Source: Bacteroidales bacterium
GTDB lineage: Bacteria; Bacteroidota; Bacteroidia; Bacteroidales; UBA932
Reading direction: 5' to 3'
Assembly (NCBI GenBank): GCA_017630215.1
Contig: JAGBVR010000001.1
Coordinates: 1 to 64,000, forward strand
Length of the DNA: 64,000 bases
Below the pieces are notes generated by a model. That model saw nothing but the letters and a program-made list of their open reading frames with translations, searched no databases and was not told the origin of the DNA. The translations under genes and the position numbers were made by a program. Of this stretch, positions 29,369-38,148 are shown in pieces (positions within the stretch are counted from its first letter, which is position 1; every line of letters starts with the position of its first letter).

Positions 29369-30715
29369 ATGAAACAATATATCGAAACCAATAAGGAAAG
29401 ATTCTTTGAAGAGCTTTTCTCCCTTTTGAGAATTCCATCAGTCAGCTCGCTAGAGCAGCACAAGCCTGATATGCAGCGTTGTGCTGAAAGACTTGTAGAG
29501 CTGCTTATGGAAGCCGGAGCTGATGAAGCTGCAGTTTATCCTACCGCTGGACATCCAGTCGTATTTGGCCAGAAGATGATTGACCCGTCTCTTCCTACTG
29601 TCCTGGTTTACGGACACTATGATGTACAGCCAGTCGACCCGATCGGACTCTGGCATTCAGATCCTTTCGAGCCTGAAATCCGAGATGGAGCTATCTATGC
29701 ACGAGGTGCAAATGATGATAAGGGCCAGCTCTTCATGCATATTAAGGCATTCGAGTTCATGGTTCGTGAAGGTGTTCTCAAGCACAATGTGAAATTTATT
29801 CTCGAAGGCGAAGAGGAAATCGGCAGCCCGTCTCTTGCAGCATGGGCATCAGAGAACAAGGATCGCCTTGCTGCAGATATTATCCTTGTTTCCGATACGA
29901 CTATGATCTCAGAGTCAGTACCTTCGATCAACTGCGGAATGCGTGGACTCTCATATGTAGAGGTCAAGGTTACCGGCCCGAACAAGGATCTTCATTCCGG
30001 CCACTATGGCGGAGCGGTCGCAAATCCGATCAATGTGCTCTGCGATATGATCTCGTCGCTTATTGACAAAGACGGTCATATCACTGTTAAGGGATTCTAT
30101 GATGACGTAGTCGTGCTTTCTGAGGAAGACCGCGCTAAGCTTTCAAGAGCTCCTTTCGATCTCGAAGAGTATAAGGAATTCCTTGATATCGAGGAGGTTA
30201 AGGGTGAGAAGGGGTACAGCACACTCGAACGTACCGGTATCCGTCCTTGTCTGGATGTGAACGGTATCTGGGGAGGTTATACTGGCGAAGGAGCGAAGAC
30301 AGTCCTTCCGTCTGTAGCTCATGCAAAAATTTCGATGCGTCTCGTTCCAAATCAGGACAGCGCAACGATTACAAAGCTTTTCACAGAACATTTCCTCTCT
30401 ATCGCTCCCGATTATGTAAAGGTGGAAGTCATTCCTCATCACGGCGGTGACGGCTTCCTCATTCCTATCTCATCTCCAGCGTATAAGGCTGCTGAGAAAG
30501 CAATGACAGAAGTGTATGGCATCGAGCCTGTTCCTTCTCGTGGAGGTGGTTCAATTCCGATTCTTGCTGACCTCCAGCGCATTCTCGGCATTGATCCTCT
30601 TCTGATGGGATTTGGACTCGAGAGAGATACAATCCATTCACCGAATGAAAGTTATCTCCTGAAGCAGCTTTTCGCAGGAATGGAAGCAATTGCATTATTC
30701 TATAGATATTATTGA
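29369..30715 (+). CDS. M20-family dipeptidase
   Basis: 448 residues. A zinc metallopeptidase. Metal-ligand and catalytic motifs are VYGHYDVQPVDP (first His/Asp), ARGANDDKGQ (bridging Asp), LEGEEEIGSPS (catalytic Glu and ligand Glu), VSDTTM (Asp ligand), and the C-terminal H in RDTIHSPNE. The dimerisation lid is at about 190-330. It likely hydrolyses dipeptides in the cytoplasm, as no signal peptide is present. It is 9 bases after clpX and its TGA is 2 bases before the pyrF ATG. Confidence 0.93.
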   Translation: MKQYIETNKERFFEELFSLLRIPSVSSLEQHKPDMQRCAERLVELLMEAGADEAAVYPTAGHPVVFGQKMIDPSLPTVLVYGHYDVQPVDPIGLWHSDPFEPEIRDGAIYARGANDDKGQLFMHIKAFEFMVREGVLKHNVKFILEGEEEIGSPSLAAWASENKDRLAADIILVSDTTMISESVPSINCGMRGLSYVEVKVTGPNKDLHSGHYGGAVANPINVLCDMISSLIDKDGHITVKGFYDDVVVLSEEDRAKLSRAPFDLEEYKEFLDIEEVKGEKGYSTLERTGIRPCLDVNGIWGGYTGEGAKTVLPSVAHAKISMRLVPNQDSATITKLFTEHFLSIAPDYVKVEVIPHHGGDGFLIPISSPAYKAAEKAMTEVYGIEPVPSRGGGSIPILADLQRILGIDPLLMGFGLERDTIHSPNESYLLKQLFAGMEAIALFYRYY

Positions 30716-30717
30716 TT

Positions 30718-31560
30718 ATGAACAGAGAACAGTTATACCAGCAGATCCAGGCTAAGAAGAGCATGCTATGTGTAGGTCTGGATGTGGATTTCAATAAGAT
30801 GCCTGAGCATATCAAGGCATTGGCAACAAAAGGGGAGCTTGCTATCAAGGGCGAACTCTACAAGGGCAAGGCACGTTCGATAATAGAGTTCAATAAAGCA
30901 ATTGTAGATGCTACAGCAGCGCACTGCGTAGCTTACAAACCTAATCTTGCATTCTACGAGTGCTATGGTATCGAGGGACTTCGTGCCTTGGATGCAACAG
31001 TGGATTACATCAGAACAAAATATCCTGAGATTTTCCTTATCGCAGATGCCAAGAGGGGAGACATTGGAAATACAGCAAAGATGTACGCCAAGGCTTTCTT
31101 TGAAGAGATGGATTTCGATGCAGTGACAATTGCTCCATATATGGGTGCTGACAGCGTTACTCCTTTCTTGGAATATAAGGATAAATGGGCAATCGTGCTT
31201 GCTTTGACATCAAATGCTTCTGCATACCAGTTTCAGAATGCTCAGAAGGATGGCAAGCCTCTATATCAGGCAGTTATGGAGGAGATGATGGAGATATCCA
31301 CTCCGGATAATATGATGTTTGTAGTGGGAGCTACAAAGGCAGACAAACTCGAGGAACTTCGCAGCTTCTGCCCTGATAATTTCTTCCTCGTTCCTGGCGT
31401 CGGAGCTCAGGGCGGCTCGGCAGAAGAGGTTATAGCTCATGGATCCAATGACCATGGCGGTCTCCTGATCAATTCTTCACGCGGCATTCTTTTTGCCGAC
31501 AATACAGAGGATTTCGCTGCAGTTGCCGGCAAGGTTGCCGCTCAGACTGCGAATCTTTAG
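30718..31560 (+). CDS. pyrF: Orotidine 5'-phosphate decarboxylase (class 2)
   Basis: 280 residues from the ATG at 30718; a TTG start six bases earlier overlaps the upstream stop and is rejected. Makes UMP in pyrimidine synthesis. Visible are MLCVGLDVDFNKMP, the substrate lysine in KPNLAFYE, the catalytic IADAKRGDIGNTAKMY, and VPGVGAQGG with NSSRGILFA at the C-terminus. These fit the longer type 2 enzyme. The stop codon shares bases with the stop of the convergent gene at 31557. Confidence 0.97.
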   Translation: MNREQLYQQIQAKKSMLCVGLDVDFNKMPEHIKALATKGELAIKGELYKGKARSIIEFNKAIVDATAAHCVAYKPNLAFYECYGIEGLRALDATVDYIRTKYPEIFLIADAKRGDIGNTAKMYAKAFFEEMDFDAVTIAPYMGADSVTPFLEYKDKWAIVLALTSNASAYQFQNAQKDGKPLYQAVMEEMMEISTPDNMMFVVGATKADKLEELRSFCPDNFFLVPGVGAQGGSAEEVIAHGSNDHGGLLINSSRGILFADNTEDFAAVAGKVAAQTANL

Positions 31561-32204
31561 TCAGATAGCGATTGCATAAAGAACAAGGTGCGCATTCCGC
31601 GGGTTATTTCGTGGGATGCGCATTTTGTCGGATGATGACGTGGGTCTACATCTGTGAGGTCACAGAAATATAGACGGTCAATAAGAGAGAGGTACAACTT
31701 CGAGTATTTGAGGTCCAGGTGTCGTTGCAGGTCGCTGGTGTATTCCATCGTAAGGATGACTTCCTCTTCCGAGAGATCATCTTTACAGAAGATATACAGG
31801 CCGTATTCTTGAAAATCTCCGTAGAACCCCGATCCTACCTTGCTTACTTTGCTTTCTATGATGCGGCGAAGTGGCTGTGCCAGACGCCAGTATTCGTATT
31901 CGATGTGTCCGATGTAGCGACCGTCTTGGAGACCGTAGCCATAGCCGCTGTGTATAATGTGCTCAATTTCTTCCTGAGCATCCGGGGAGACTTCGAAGCC
32001 GGCCATTTCGCTCAGAAGATCCTGGGCCACATCCTTCCGCGGTTCCATCGCGCGAGTGACCTCGATACCAAGACTGTGGTCTGCTTTCTGGAGGTCTGGC
32101 CTATCCTCGTTGATGAGGTCTGAATAGTATTTGCCAAGAATCGTTTCAAGGCAAATCTGAGCATAACGCTCGAAAAAGCAAGTGTCAAATTTTCTTTTCC
32201 CCAT
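31557..32204 (-). CDS. Unknown protein, possible nuclease-like fold
   Basis: 215 residues, not recognised. No signal peptide or membrane helix. It begins with a basic patch (MGKRKFDTCF), then DRPDLQ followed ten residues later by GIEVTRAM. The PD...E-x-T spacing recalls the core of PD-(D/E)xK nucleases, but Thr stands where Lys would be expected, so this is only a suggestion. It ends TGAATTT-free directly on the pyrF stop. The AraC gene lies 3 bases upstream on the same strand and is probably cotranscribed. Confidence 0.75.
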   Translation of the reverse strand: MGKRKFDTCFFERYAQICLETILGKYYSDLINEDRPDLQKADHSLGIEVTRAMEPRKDVAQDLLSEMAGFEVSPDAQEEIEHIIHSGYGYGLQDGRYIGHIEYEYWRLAQPLRRIIESKVSKVGSGFYGDFQEYGLYIFCKDDLSEEEVILTMEYTSDLQRHLDLKYSKLYLSLIDRLYFCDLTDVDPRHHPTKCASHEITRGMRTLFFMQSLSD

Positions 32205-32207
32205 AAT

Positions 32208-33044
32208 TTATTCGATGTGTAAAGTGCCGTCCCTGAATTTTTTAGGTGTCATTCCGGTCTGATTCTTGAAGAACTTTCCGAAATGTGAAGGTGTGGAGAA
32301 GTTAAGGTCATAACTGATTTCCTGAACGCTTAGGTCTGTATTTCGCAGAAGTTTTTTGGATTCCAGCAGCACATAGTTTTCAAGCCATTCGGATGGGTAT
32401 TTGCCTGTAGTCTTTTTAATGACATAAGCCAGATGCTTTGCAGATATTCCTATTCTTTCTGCATAATCTTCCACCTTTCGGTTTTCTTTATACCTGTTTT
32501 CAACAAGATGGAAAAAATGTGCTGTAATATTCCTTTCTTTGTTCTTCGGAGTTCCTTCACTTTGTGTGTCATCCATAATATGACATGCTTCATATAGGAA
32601 TATCTTGACATACTCGAAAATAATCATGTCCCGGTAGAAGTCATTACGTTCTTTTATCATCACCTTCAGATATGAGTGGATGATGTGGAACATCAACAGC
32701 TTTTTGTTGTTTATTATATTTGTTGGCTTCTGAATTATAAGTTTTTCCAATCGCTGCTTCAGGATATCGTCATATGATAAGTCGAATATAGAGTCTCCGG
32801 CGCGTACGACGTCTATGCGGAAATCCTCAGTTTTTTCTGCAATATAGAATGGGTCGTTGGCACCGATGAGGAGATAACTTCCTCTTCTTATATCGTAATC
32901 ACGAAGTCTGATGCGGAATCTGGCTCTTCCTCTCAGACATATGATGGCAAGCAAAGAGTCGCACATTTTGTACTCGCCGTCGATATGAAAAAAAATGAAG
33001 TCACGGTCAGCTCCGCTGTAATTGTCGTATATTGAAATGTCCAT
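32208..33044 (-). CDS. AraC-family transcriptional regulator
   Basis: 278 residues. The C-terminal ~100 residues hold the two helix-turn-helix units: VEDYAERIGISAKHLAYVIKK and VQEISYDLNFSTPSHFGKFFK, followed by TGMTPKKFR. The N-terminal part is a cupin-like sensor (LLIGANDPFYIAE) with unknown ligand. It controls an unknown regulon, possibly including its own promoter and the downstream unknown gene, 3 bases away. The region upstream contains a candidate small RNA and then sdaA. Confidence 0.93.
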   Translation of the reverse strand: MDISIYDNYSGADRDFIFFHIDGEYKMCDSLLAIICLRGRARFRIRLRDYDIRRGSYLLIGANDPFYIAEKTEDFRIDVVRAGDSIFDLSYDDILKQRLEKLIIQKPTNIINNKKLLMFHIIHSYLKVMIKERNDFYRDMIIFEYVKIFLYEACHIMDDTQSEGTPKNKERNITAHFFHLVENRYKENRKVEDYAERIGISAKHLAYVIKKTTGKYPSEWLENYVLLESKKLLRNTDLSVQEISYDLNFSTPSHFGKFFKNQTGMTPKKFRDGTLHIE

Positions 33045-33135
33045 AGAATGTAAATTTATGGCAATATTACTAAAAATCCGACAAAAGTGATAGAAATGAC
33101 TCCTGAAATGATATATGGGAGGGTGAGAATGTTAC

Positions 33136-33240
33136 TATATTTGCATTGTTCCTGTGAAGGAACATTCCTTAACACACACAATTCAAATTTTCTTTTTTGG
33201 CGGGATCCTTATCAGAGATCCCGCTTTCATTTTGAATTGC
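33136..33240 (+). ncRNA. Candidate small RNA with promoter element and terminal hairpin
   Basis: A -7 element TATATTTG (33136-33143; no clear TTG upstream) is followed by a small hairpin TGTTCC/GGAACA (about 33148-33163). Next is a large nested stem: AATTCAAA (33180-33187) with TTTGAATT (33231-33238) outside and GCGGGATC (33200-33207) with GATCCCGC (33217-33224) inside. A T-rich stretch follows the inner stem. No plausible protein is encoded. It could equally be a double terminator between the flanking minus-strand genes, though the minus strand lacks a T-run after the stem. Confidence 0.4.
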
Positions 33241-33251
33241 GTATGTCATGA

Positions 33252-34508
33252 TTATTCCAAAGCCTTGGCAAGTCCTCCTTCACTGGTTTCTCTGTAGATC
33301 GGAGGAAGATCCTTACCTGTTTCCTTCATTACTCTTACGACCTGGTCGAAACTTACCCTGTGAAGGCCGTCGGTATAGAGGGCGTAGATACCTGCATCCA
33401 TCGCTCTGGCAGCGGCATATGCATTTCTTTCGATGCAAGGGATCTGCACAAGTCCTCCAATCGGGTCACAAGTAAGACCAAGATGATGCTCCAGTCCCAT
33501 TTCTGCTGCATATTCGATCTGTGCTGGGCTTCCGCCCATAAGCTGAGCTACTGCAGCTGCTGCCATGGCACATGCAACTCCTACTTCTCCCTGACATCCT
33601 ACCTCAGCTCCCGATACAGAGGCATTGTGTTTAACAACACTTCCGATAAGGCCAGCTGTCGCAAGAGCCTTTATGATTCTGCTGTCGCTGAAATTGTATC
33701 TTTTCTTCATATGGTACAGAACACTTGGCATGATTCCGCACGAACCGCATGTCGGAGCAGTAACGATTGTTCCGCCACACGCATTTTCTTCGCTTACCGC
33801 AAGAGCAAATGCAAAGACAAGTCCTCTGGTCTTGAATGTATCTCCCTGGCCGAATGCCCTGACATGGTAGCTCATTGCTTTTCTTCTGATATGGAGATGT
33901 CCGGGGAGGGCACCTTCTGCCTCGATTCCACGCTCAACAGCTTCCTGCATCACTTTCCATACAAGTTCAAGGTGTTCCCACACTCCGCTGTTCCTGCCTT
34001 CTGTCTCGTCTACATATTCCCAGAAATTCTTTCCAGTGGCGTTGCACCAGTTAAGGATCTCCGTAAGGGTGGTTTTTTCGTAGATGTCGTCATTGGCTTC
34101 GCCCTCCAGAGGGCTTTCCATACAGATTATATCGCCTCCACCAATGCTGTAATATGTCCATCTGTCGTATATATCACCATCAGCGTTTACGGAACCTATC
34201 TTCATTCCGTTAGGATGAACCTGGAGAAATTCTTTAGGCTTCCAATCTATTGTTACGTTTCCGCAACGTCTGTTCTTACATTCAAGGGTTTCCTTGTCTG
34301 TCAGGCACCAGGTCTCGAAAGCTTCCTGAATAGCTGTGTCCGTAAGGTGACCTTTGCCTGTGGCTGCAAGAGAACCGTAAAGGGTCACATGCAGATGATA
34401 GGTATCCTCATGACTTTCAAGATAGTGTCTTACTGCTTTGAATGGGCCCATGGTGTGGCTGCTGGATGGGCCTTTTCCTATTTTATATACGTCTTTTATG
34501 GATTTCAT
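33252..34508 (-). CDS. sdaA: L-serine ammonia-lyase, iron-sulfur-dependent (single chain)
   Basis: 418 residues. Deaminates L-serine to pyruvate and ammonia with a [4Fe-4S] cluster. The N-terminal beta-type part opens with VYKIGKGPSSSHTMGP, and the C-terminal alpha-type part contains TAPTCGSCGIMP, GCQGEVGVA, and CDPIGGLVQIPC followed by ERNAYAA, giving the cluster cysteines. At 418 it is slightly shorter than many fused enzymes but contains both parts. A 434-residue frame runs opposite on the plus strand and is a shadow. Confidence 0.95.
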   Translation of the reverse strand: MKSIKDVYKIGKGPSSSHTMGPFKAVRHYLESHEDTYHLHVTLYGSLAATGKGHLTDTAIQEAFETWCLTDKETLECKNRRCGNVTIDWKPKEFLQVHPNGMKIGSVNADGDIYDRWTYYSIGGGDIICMESPLEGEANDDIYEKTTLTEILNWCNATGKNFWEYVDETEGRNSGVWEHLELVWKVMQEAVERGIEAEGALPGHLHIRRKAMSYHVRAFGQGDTFKTRGLVFAFALAVSEENACGGTIVTAPTCGSCGIMPSVLYHMKKRYNFSDSRIIKALATAGLIGSVVKHNASVSGAEVGCQGEVGVACAMAAAAVAQLMGGSPAQIEYAAEMGLEHHLGLTCDPIGGLVQIPCIERNAYAAARAMDAGIYALYTDGLHRVSFDQVVRVMKETGKDLPPIYRETSEGGLAKALE

Positions 34509-34510
34509 AT

Positions 34511-34750
34511 TTTCTACCTTATAACTTTATTCAACATTTATAAACTCATCACTATTTTCGAGGCTGTGCATAATATGAAAATACATCTACGTTACCTCAC
34601 CCCTAAATCCCCTCTCTCGGAGAGGGGACTTTCTATCGCTTCGCTCAAAGTTTCTACCTTATAACTTTATTCAACATTTATAAACTCATCACTTCTTTTG
34701 GGGAGATACATAATATGAAAATATATCTACGTTACCTCACCCCTAAATCT
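34511..34750. repeat. Two ~100-bp direct repeats, period 140
   Basis: 34511-34610 and 34651-34750 are near-identical copies (starting TTTCTACCTTATAACTTT and ending CACCCCTAAATC), differing mainly around 34553-34570 versus 34693-34710. Between them lies a palindrome CCCCTCT/AGAGGGG (34609-34627) and CGCTTCGCTC. No gene is present. The first copy abuts the start codon of sdaA (34508), so the unit includes its leader. Confidence 0.85.
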
Positions 34751-34995
34751 TAGCAAATTTAGAATAAATCTGGGAACAAAATGCCGGTTTGACATTCAAA
34801 CGGGTCAGAAAACGCCAAAAACTTCTTTGAAACAGCAATTTTTGACATTCCCCGCTCATGAACCATCGATGACAATCTTCCCAATAACCCTTTCGGTAGA
34901 TCCTGGGCATATTAATTGTCATTTCACTCCCTTTGCTGGCAGATCCTTTACAGCCCTTAAGGAAAAAGGATCAAGATGATAAATATAGGAGTGAT
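34751..34995. other. Non-coding stretch before the exported protein
   Basis: No gene is visible. Small hairpins are CTAAAT/ATTTAG (34743-34762, overlapping the repeat end) and CCGGTTTG/CAAACGGG (34784-34804). The frame preceding the next gene starts with TTG and has no signal peptide, so it is not counted as coding. Confidence 0.5.
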
Positions 34996-35697
34996 ATGAA
35001 ACGATATACTTTGATGGTCATCCTGACAATAATGTTTGGATGGGAGATGGCGGGACAGGAAAAGGAGAATGTAGATTCATTCCCACAGCCTATTCCGAAT
35101 CTACTTTCGCCTCAGCTCTTCGTACCGGCTGAATACTTGAACTGGTTGTTACCCTGGAATGCGGCTCCCCTCCTGAAACCGGTGTTTCATGTCTTGCCGG
35201 TATATGGCTTCGATGGAAGTATCGGATTTGGCGAATTCAATATGGATCATCCCGATAAATTTTTCTCGAATCTTTTGAGCTCCAATTACATAAATGTTCC
35301 GCAGCTTTATATATCCGAACAGAAGATGATAGGAAATACATTGAAGCTGGGCAGGAATTTCTATTTTCTTTCCGGAATCATGTACGGCGCCCAGCTCGGA
35401 GTCAGAGGCAACAACTGGGGGATGGGAACACGCGAAGGTATTCTTTATCGACCTTCCGAGAACCTGTCTATAGCTTTCTGGACCCAGTATTTCCAGTCTG
35501 TTGCAGTATATTCCCCTGTTCTCTTCCCTCGTCCTGATGGAGATATGGCGGCAATAAGAATGCCTGCGACGCCGGAAGTATATTCATTTGGCGTGCAGGC
35601 ATCATTTGTAGTTGGAGAGTTTATTGTCGGTGTCGGAATGTCTGTTGCACCGGTGCCGTTCCAGGACAGACAGCATTCCGAATTCCGTTACAAGTAG
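34996..35697 (+). CDS. Exported hypothetical protein
   Basis: 233 residues from MKRYTLMV, preferred over an upstream TTG because it starts a clean signal peptide (to about MAGQ). The mature part is rich in aromatic and Gly residues with amphipathic strands (FDGSIGFGEFNM, IMYGAQLGVRGNNWG, SFGVQASFVVGEFIVGVGMSV), suggesting a small periplasmic or outer-membrane beta protein. I recognise no family. The end overlaps the convergent peptidase gene by 10 bases. Confidence 0.7.
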   Translation: MKRYTLMVILTIMFGWEMAGQEKENVDSFPQPIPNLLSPQLFVPAEYLNWLLPWNAAPLLKPVFHVLPVYGFDGSIGFGEFNMDHPDKFFSNLLSSNYINVPQLYISEQKMIGNTLKLGRNFYFLSGIMYGAQLGVRGNNWGMGTREGILYRPSENLSIAFWTQYFQSVAVYSPVLFPRPDGDMAAIRMPATPEVYSFGVQASFVVGEFIVGVGMSVAPVPFQDRQHSEFRYK

Positions 35698-37688
35698 TCC
35701 TCGAAATACATTGAAATCTTATCATGCAGATGTACTCTGTCCTTTCCCATGACATTATGCTCAGCGCAAGGGTAAGGGAAGTAGTCCACCTGGACATTGT
35801 TCTTTATACATTCTCTGATGAAACTGAGGCTGTGTTCCCATACCACCACAGGGTCAATTGCACCCTGGCAGATCAAGAGTTTGCCCTTCAGATCTTTAGC
35901 CTTGTTTATGAGGCTGGTCTTTTCATATCCTTCAGGATTCACAGCAGGATTGTCCATATAACGTTCACCATACATTACCTCATACCATTTCCAGTCGATT
36001 ACCGGACCTCCGGCCACTGCTACCTTGAAGATGTCAGGGTAATTGGTGATGAGTGAAATTGTCATGAATCCGCCGTAGCTCCATCCGTGAACTCCGATGC
36101 GCTCCTTATCGACGTAAGGCAGATCCATAAGCATCTTCACACCCTCGATCTGGTCGGCCATTTCTGCTTGTCCGCACTGTCCGTGGATAGCCTGCTCGAA
36201 AGCTATACCGCGGTTTTCTGTGCCTCTGTTGTCCTGGACATATACGAGATAACCTCTCTGAGCCATATACATCTCCCATCTGCGCAGCTGTGCAAGGTAG
36301 GTGTTCTGCACCATCTGCGAGTGAGGGCCGCCATATACGTAAACTATTACAGGATACTTCTTTGATGGGTCGAAGTCCTTCGGCTTGATGAGGCGGTAGT
36401 AATTGTCATACTGGCCGTCAGCGCTCCTGACAGTGCCGAGACTTATTTCCGTATATGCGTAATCCAGTGTAGGATCGTCGGCTGTAAGAAGGTTCTTGAG
36501 GATCTTACCGTCTGATGCGCAGAGATTCACGACTCTCGGTGTGCAGAGCGAACTGTAAGAGTCAATGAAATGCTTATAGTCGGGACTGAGCTGGATTTCA
36601 TGCCATCCTTCTGCAAATGTAAGTCTCTGAGGCTTTCCGAATGAAGCTTTGGCTACACCCTTTTTCAGGTTCTTGAGCTCTATTCTGAAAAGATGATTCT
36701 CGACAGGGGATACTTCTGCTGAGGTGTAGTATACATATCTTCCGTCATTGCCCACGTATTTCACATCTGCATCCACAGATGTCAGGCGGCGTATGTTCCC
36801 GTCATTGTCGCAGAGATAAAGATTGCGGTATCCGTCACGATTTGCTGTACGGTAAATGAAGAGGTTCTGTTCCTTGATGAAATACAATGGGTCGAAAGGC
36901 TCTACGTATTTCTCATTGTCCTCGGTGAGAATTGTCTTTATGAAGTCACCAGTTTGAGCAGAGTATGCATTGAGTTTCAGATGCTTCTGACTTCTGTCAA
37001 GTACCTGGATGTAGATCATGTCCCCGTCTGGTGACCAGGTGATGTTGGTCAGATATCTGTCGTATCCGAAATCATCGACTGCGGCATATACGGTTTCTCC
37101 TGTTACGACGTCAAAGATTCCGAGCTGAACATTTTCAGAATCCATTCCAGCCATCGGATACTTGATCTCCTTGAGAGAACCGGTGCGGGTGGTGATGTCA
37201 AGCAGAGGGAAGGATGTGACCTTGCTCTCATCCTTGCGGTAGAATGCCAGTTTTCTGTTATCTGGAGACCAGAATGTACCTCCATCTATACCGAATTCAT
37301 TGCGGCTGACATATTCTCCGTAAGTGATCTGATCGTTTTCTCTTTCTGCTACAAGCCTCTCGGCTCCGTTTGCATAGATGACGTACAGGCTTCCATTCTT
37401 TGATACCGCCTGCATTGACAGCTTATTCTTCCCGGTATAGTCGGAGTATGTTCCGGTAGCTATGTCGTATGTCTTAAATTTGCCATCCTTATACATCAGG
37501 AGGGTGCCGTCATCATCCCACATCGTATGTATGGTGGCCGGAGAAAGCTCTCTCGAAAGAATTGTTTCCTCCATTGTAAGGACCTTTCCTCCCTGGTCAT
37601 TCGCTTCTCTTGTGCTGATGATGCCTGGCTGCGCCGATAATGTCCATCCTAAGCATAAAACACTCAGGATTAATGATAATTTCTTCAT
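35688..37688 (-). CDS. DPP-IV-like S9 family peptidase
   Basis: 666 residues with signal peptide (LSAQ, about residue 20). An N-terminal beta-propeller (about 25-415) is followed by an alpha/beta hydrolase domain, with catalytic Ser537 in GWSYGG, Asp612 in QGAIDPVV and His644 in PCAEHN. It removes N-terminal dipeptides, usually Xaa-Pro, from peptides in the periplasm or outside. Slightly shorter than typical DPP-IV. It lies 13 bases downstream of a small membrane protein gene on the same strand and overlaps the exported-protein gene by 10 bases at its 3' end. Confidence 0.93.
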   Translation of the reverse strand: MKKLSLILSVLCLGWTLSAQPGIISTREANDQGGKVLTMEETILSRELSPATIHTMWDDDGTLLMYKDGKFKTYDIATGTYSDYTGKNKLSMQAVSKNGSLYVIYANGAERLVAERENDQITYGEYVSRNEFGIDGGTFWSPDNRKLAFYRKDESKVTSFPLLDITTRTGSLKEIKYPMAGMDSENVQLGIFDVVTGETVYAAVDDFGYDRYLTNITWSPDGDMIYIQVLDRSQKHLKLNAYSAQTGDFIKTILTEDNEKYVEPFDPLYFIKEQNLFIYRTANRDGYRNLYLCDNDGNIRRLTSVDADVKYVGNDGRYVYYTSAEVSPVENHLFRIELKNLKKGVAKASFGKPQRLTFAEGWHEIQLSPDYKHFIDSYSSLCTPRVVNLCASDGKILKNLLTADDPTLDYAYTEISLGTVRSADGQYDNYYRLIKPKDFDPSKKYPVIVYVYGGPHSQMVQNTYLAQLRRWEMYMAQRGYLVYVQDNRGTENRGIAFEQAIHGQCGQAEMADQIEGVKMLMDLPYVDKERIGVHGWSYGGFMTISLITNYPDIFKVAVAGGPVIDWKWYEVMYGERYMDNPAVNPEGYEKTSLINKAKDLKGKLLICQGAIDPVVVWEHSLSFIRECIKNNVQVDYFPYPCAEHNVMGKDRVHLHDKISMYFEDYL

Positions 37689-37701
37689 ATGTTGCTGATT
37701 T

Positions 37702-38082
37702 TTATTCTCTTACAGATACAATTCCGTCCACGATGTATTTCTGCTTTCCTCTCCAAGGGAGGGTTCCGAGGTATTCCTTGTAGCGAAGTTCCACGGTCTT
37801 TCCTCCACATCTCATCAATGAGTCAGCGATAGCCTGGTCGGTGATGGAAAAATCGAATTCATAAGACTGGATCACCCCGGGATTAGTACCTTTACCTTTT
37901 CCGAAACCAGCCTGGATCACACGTCCCTCGTATGTCTTGAATACATAACCTTTGTAAACCACGAAATTAAGCTCTCCCGCTTTCACGCCCTCTCCGAATA
38001 CGAAGAAGAATTTAAAGTATACGAATCCTGCAAGCGTGAGTGCGACGATGAGTGATACAATGGCGATAATCTTTTTCTTCAT
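37702..38082 (-). CDS. Small membrane-anchored protein of unknown function
   Basis: 126 residues from MKKKIIAIVS; seven more codons upstream are open but the basic-plus-hydrophobic N-terminus begins here. One N-terminal helix (about 5-27) anchors a soluble periplasmic part with ELNFVVYKGYVFKTYEG and LRYKEYLGTLPWRGK. The type resembles a Bacteroidota-conserved small protein often mislabelled in databases. A -7-like TAACTTTG is at 38108-38101 on the minus strand. It probably shares a transcript with the peptidase 13 bases downstream. Confidence 0.72.
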   Translation of the reverse strand: MKKKIIAIVSLIVALTLAGFVYFKFFFVFGEGVKAGELNFVVYKGYVFKTYEGRVIQAGFGKGKGTNPGVIQSYEFDFSITDQAIADSLMRCGGKTVELRYKEYLGTLPWRGKQKYIVDGIVSVRE

Positions 38083-38148
38083 AGTGTTATTGCTTTCTTG
38101 CAAAGTTAATCAATATATTCAGTATATTAGCATTCAAATACAGTTCCT

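Noticed and set aside
33360-34664. 434-residue open frame on the plus strand opposite sdaA
   Set aside because: It is longer than sdaA but its translation is Cys/Phe/Ser-rich without family motifs, while the minus strand has clear serine dehydratase motifs.
34511-34750. CRISPR array
   Set aside because: Only two copies, about 100 bases each with a 40-base gap: not CRISPR repeat geometry, and no cas gene nearby.
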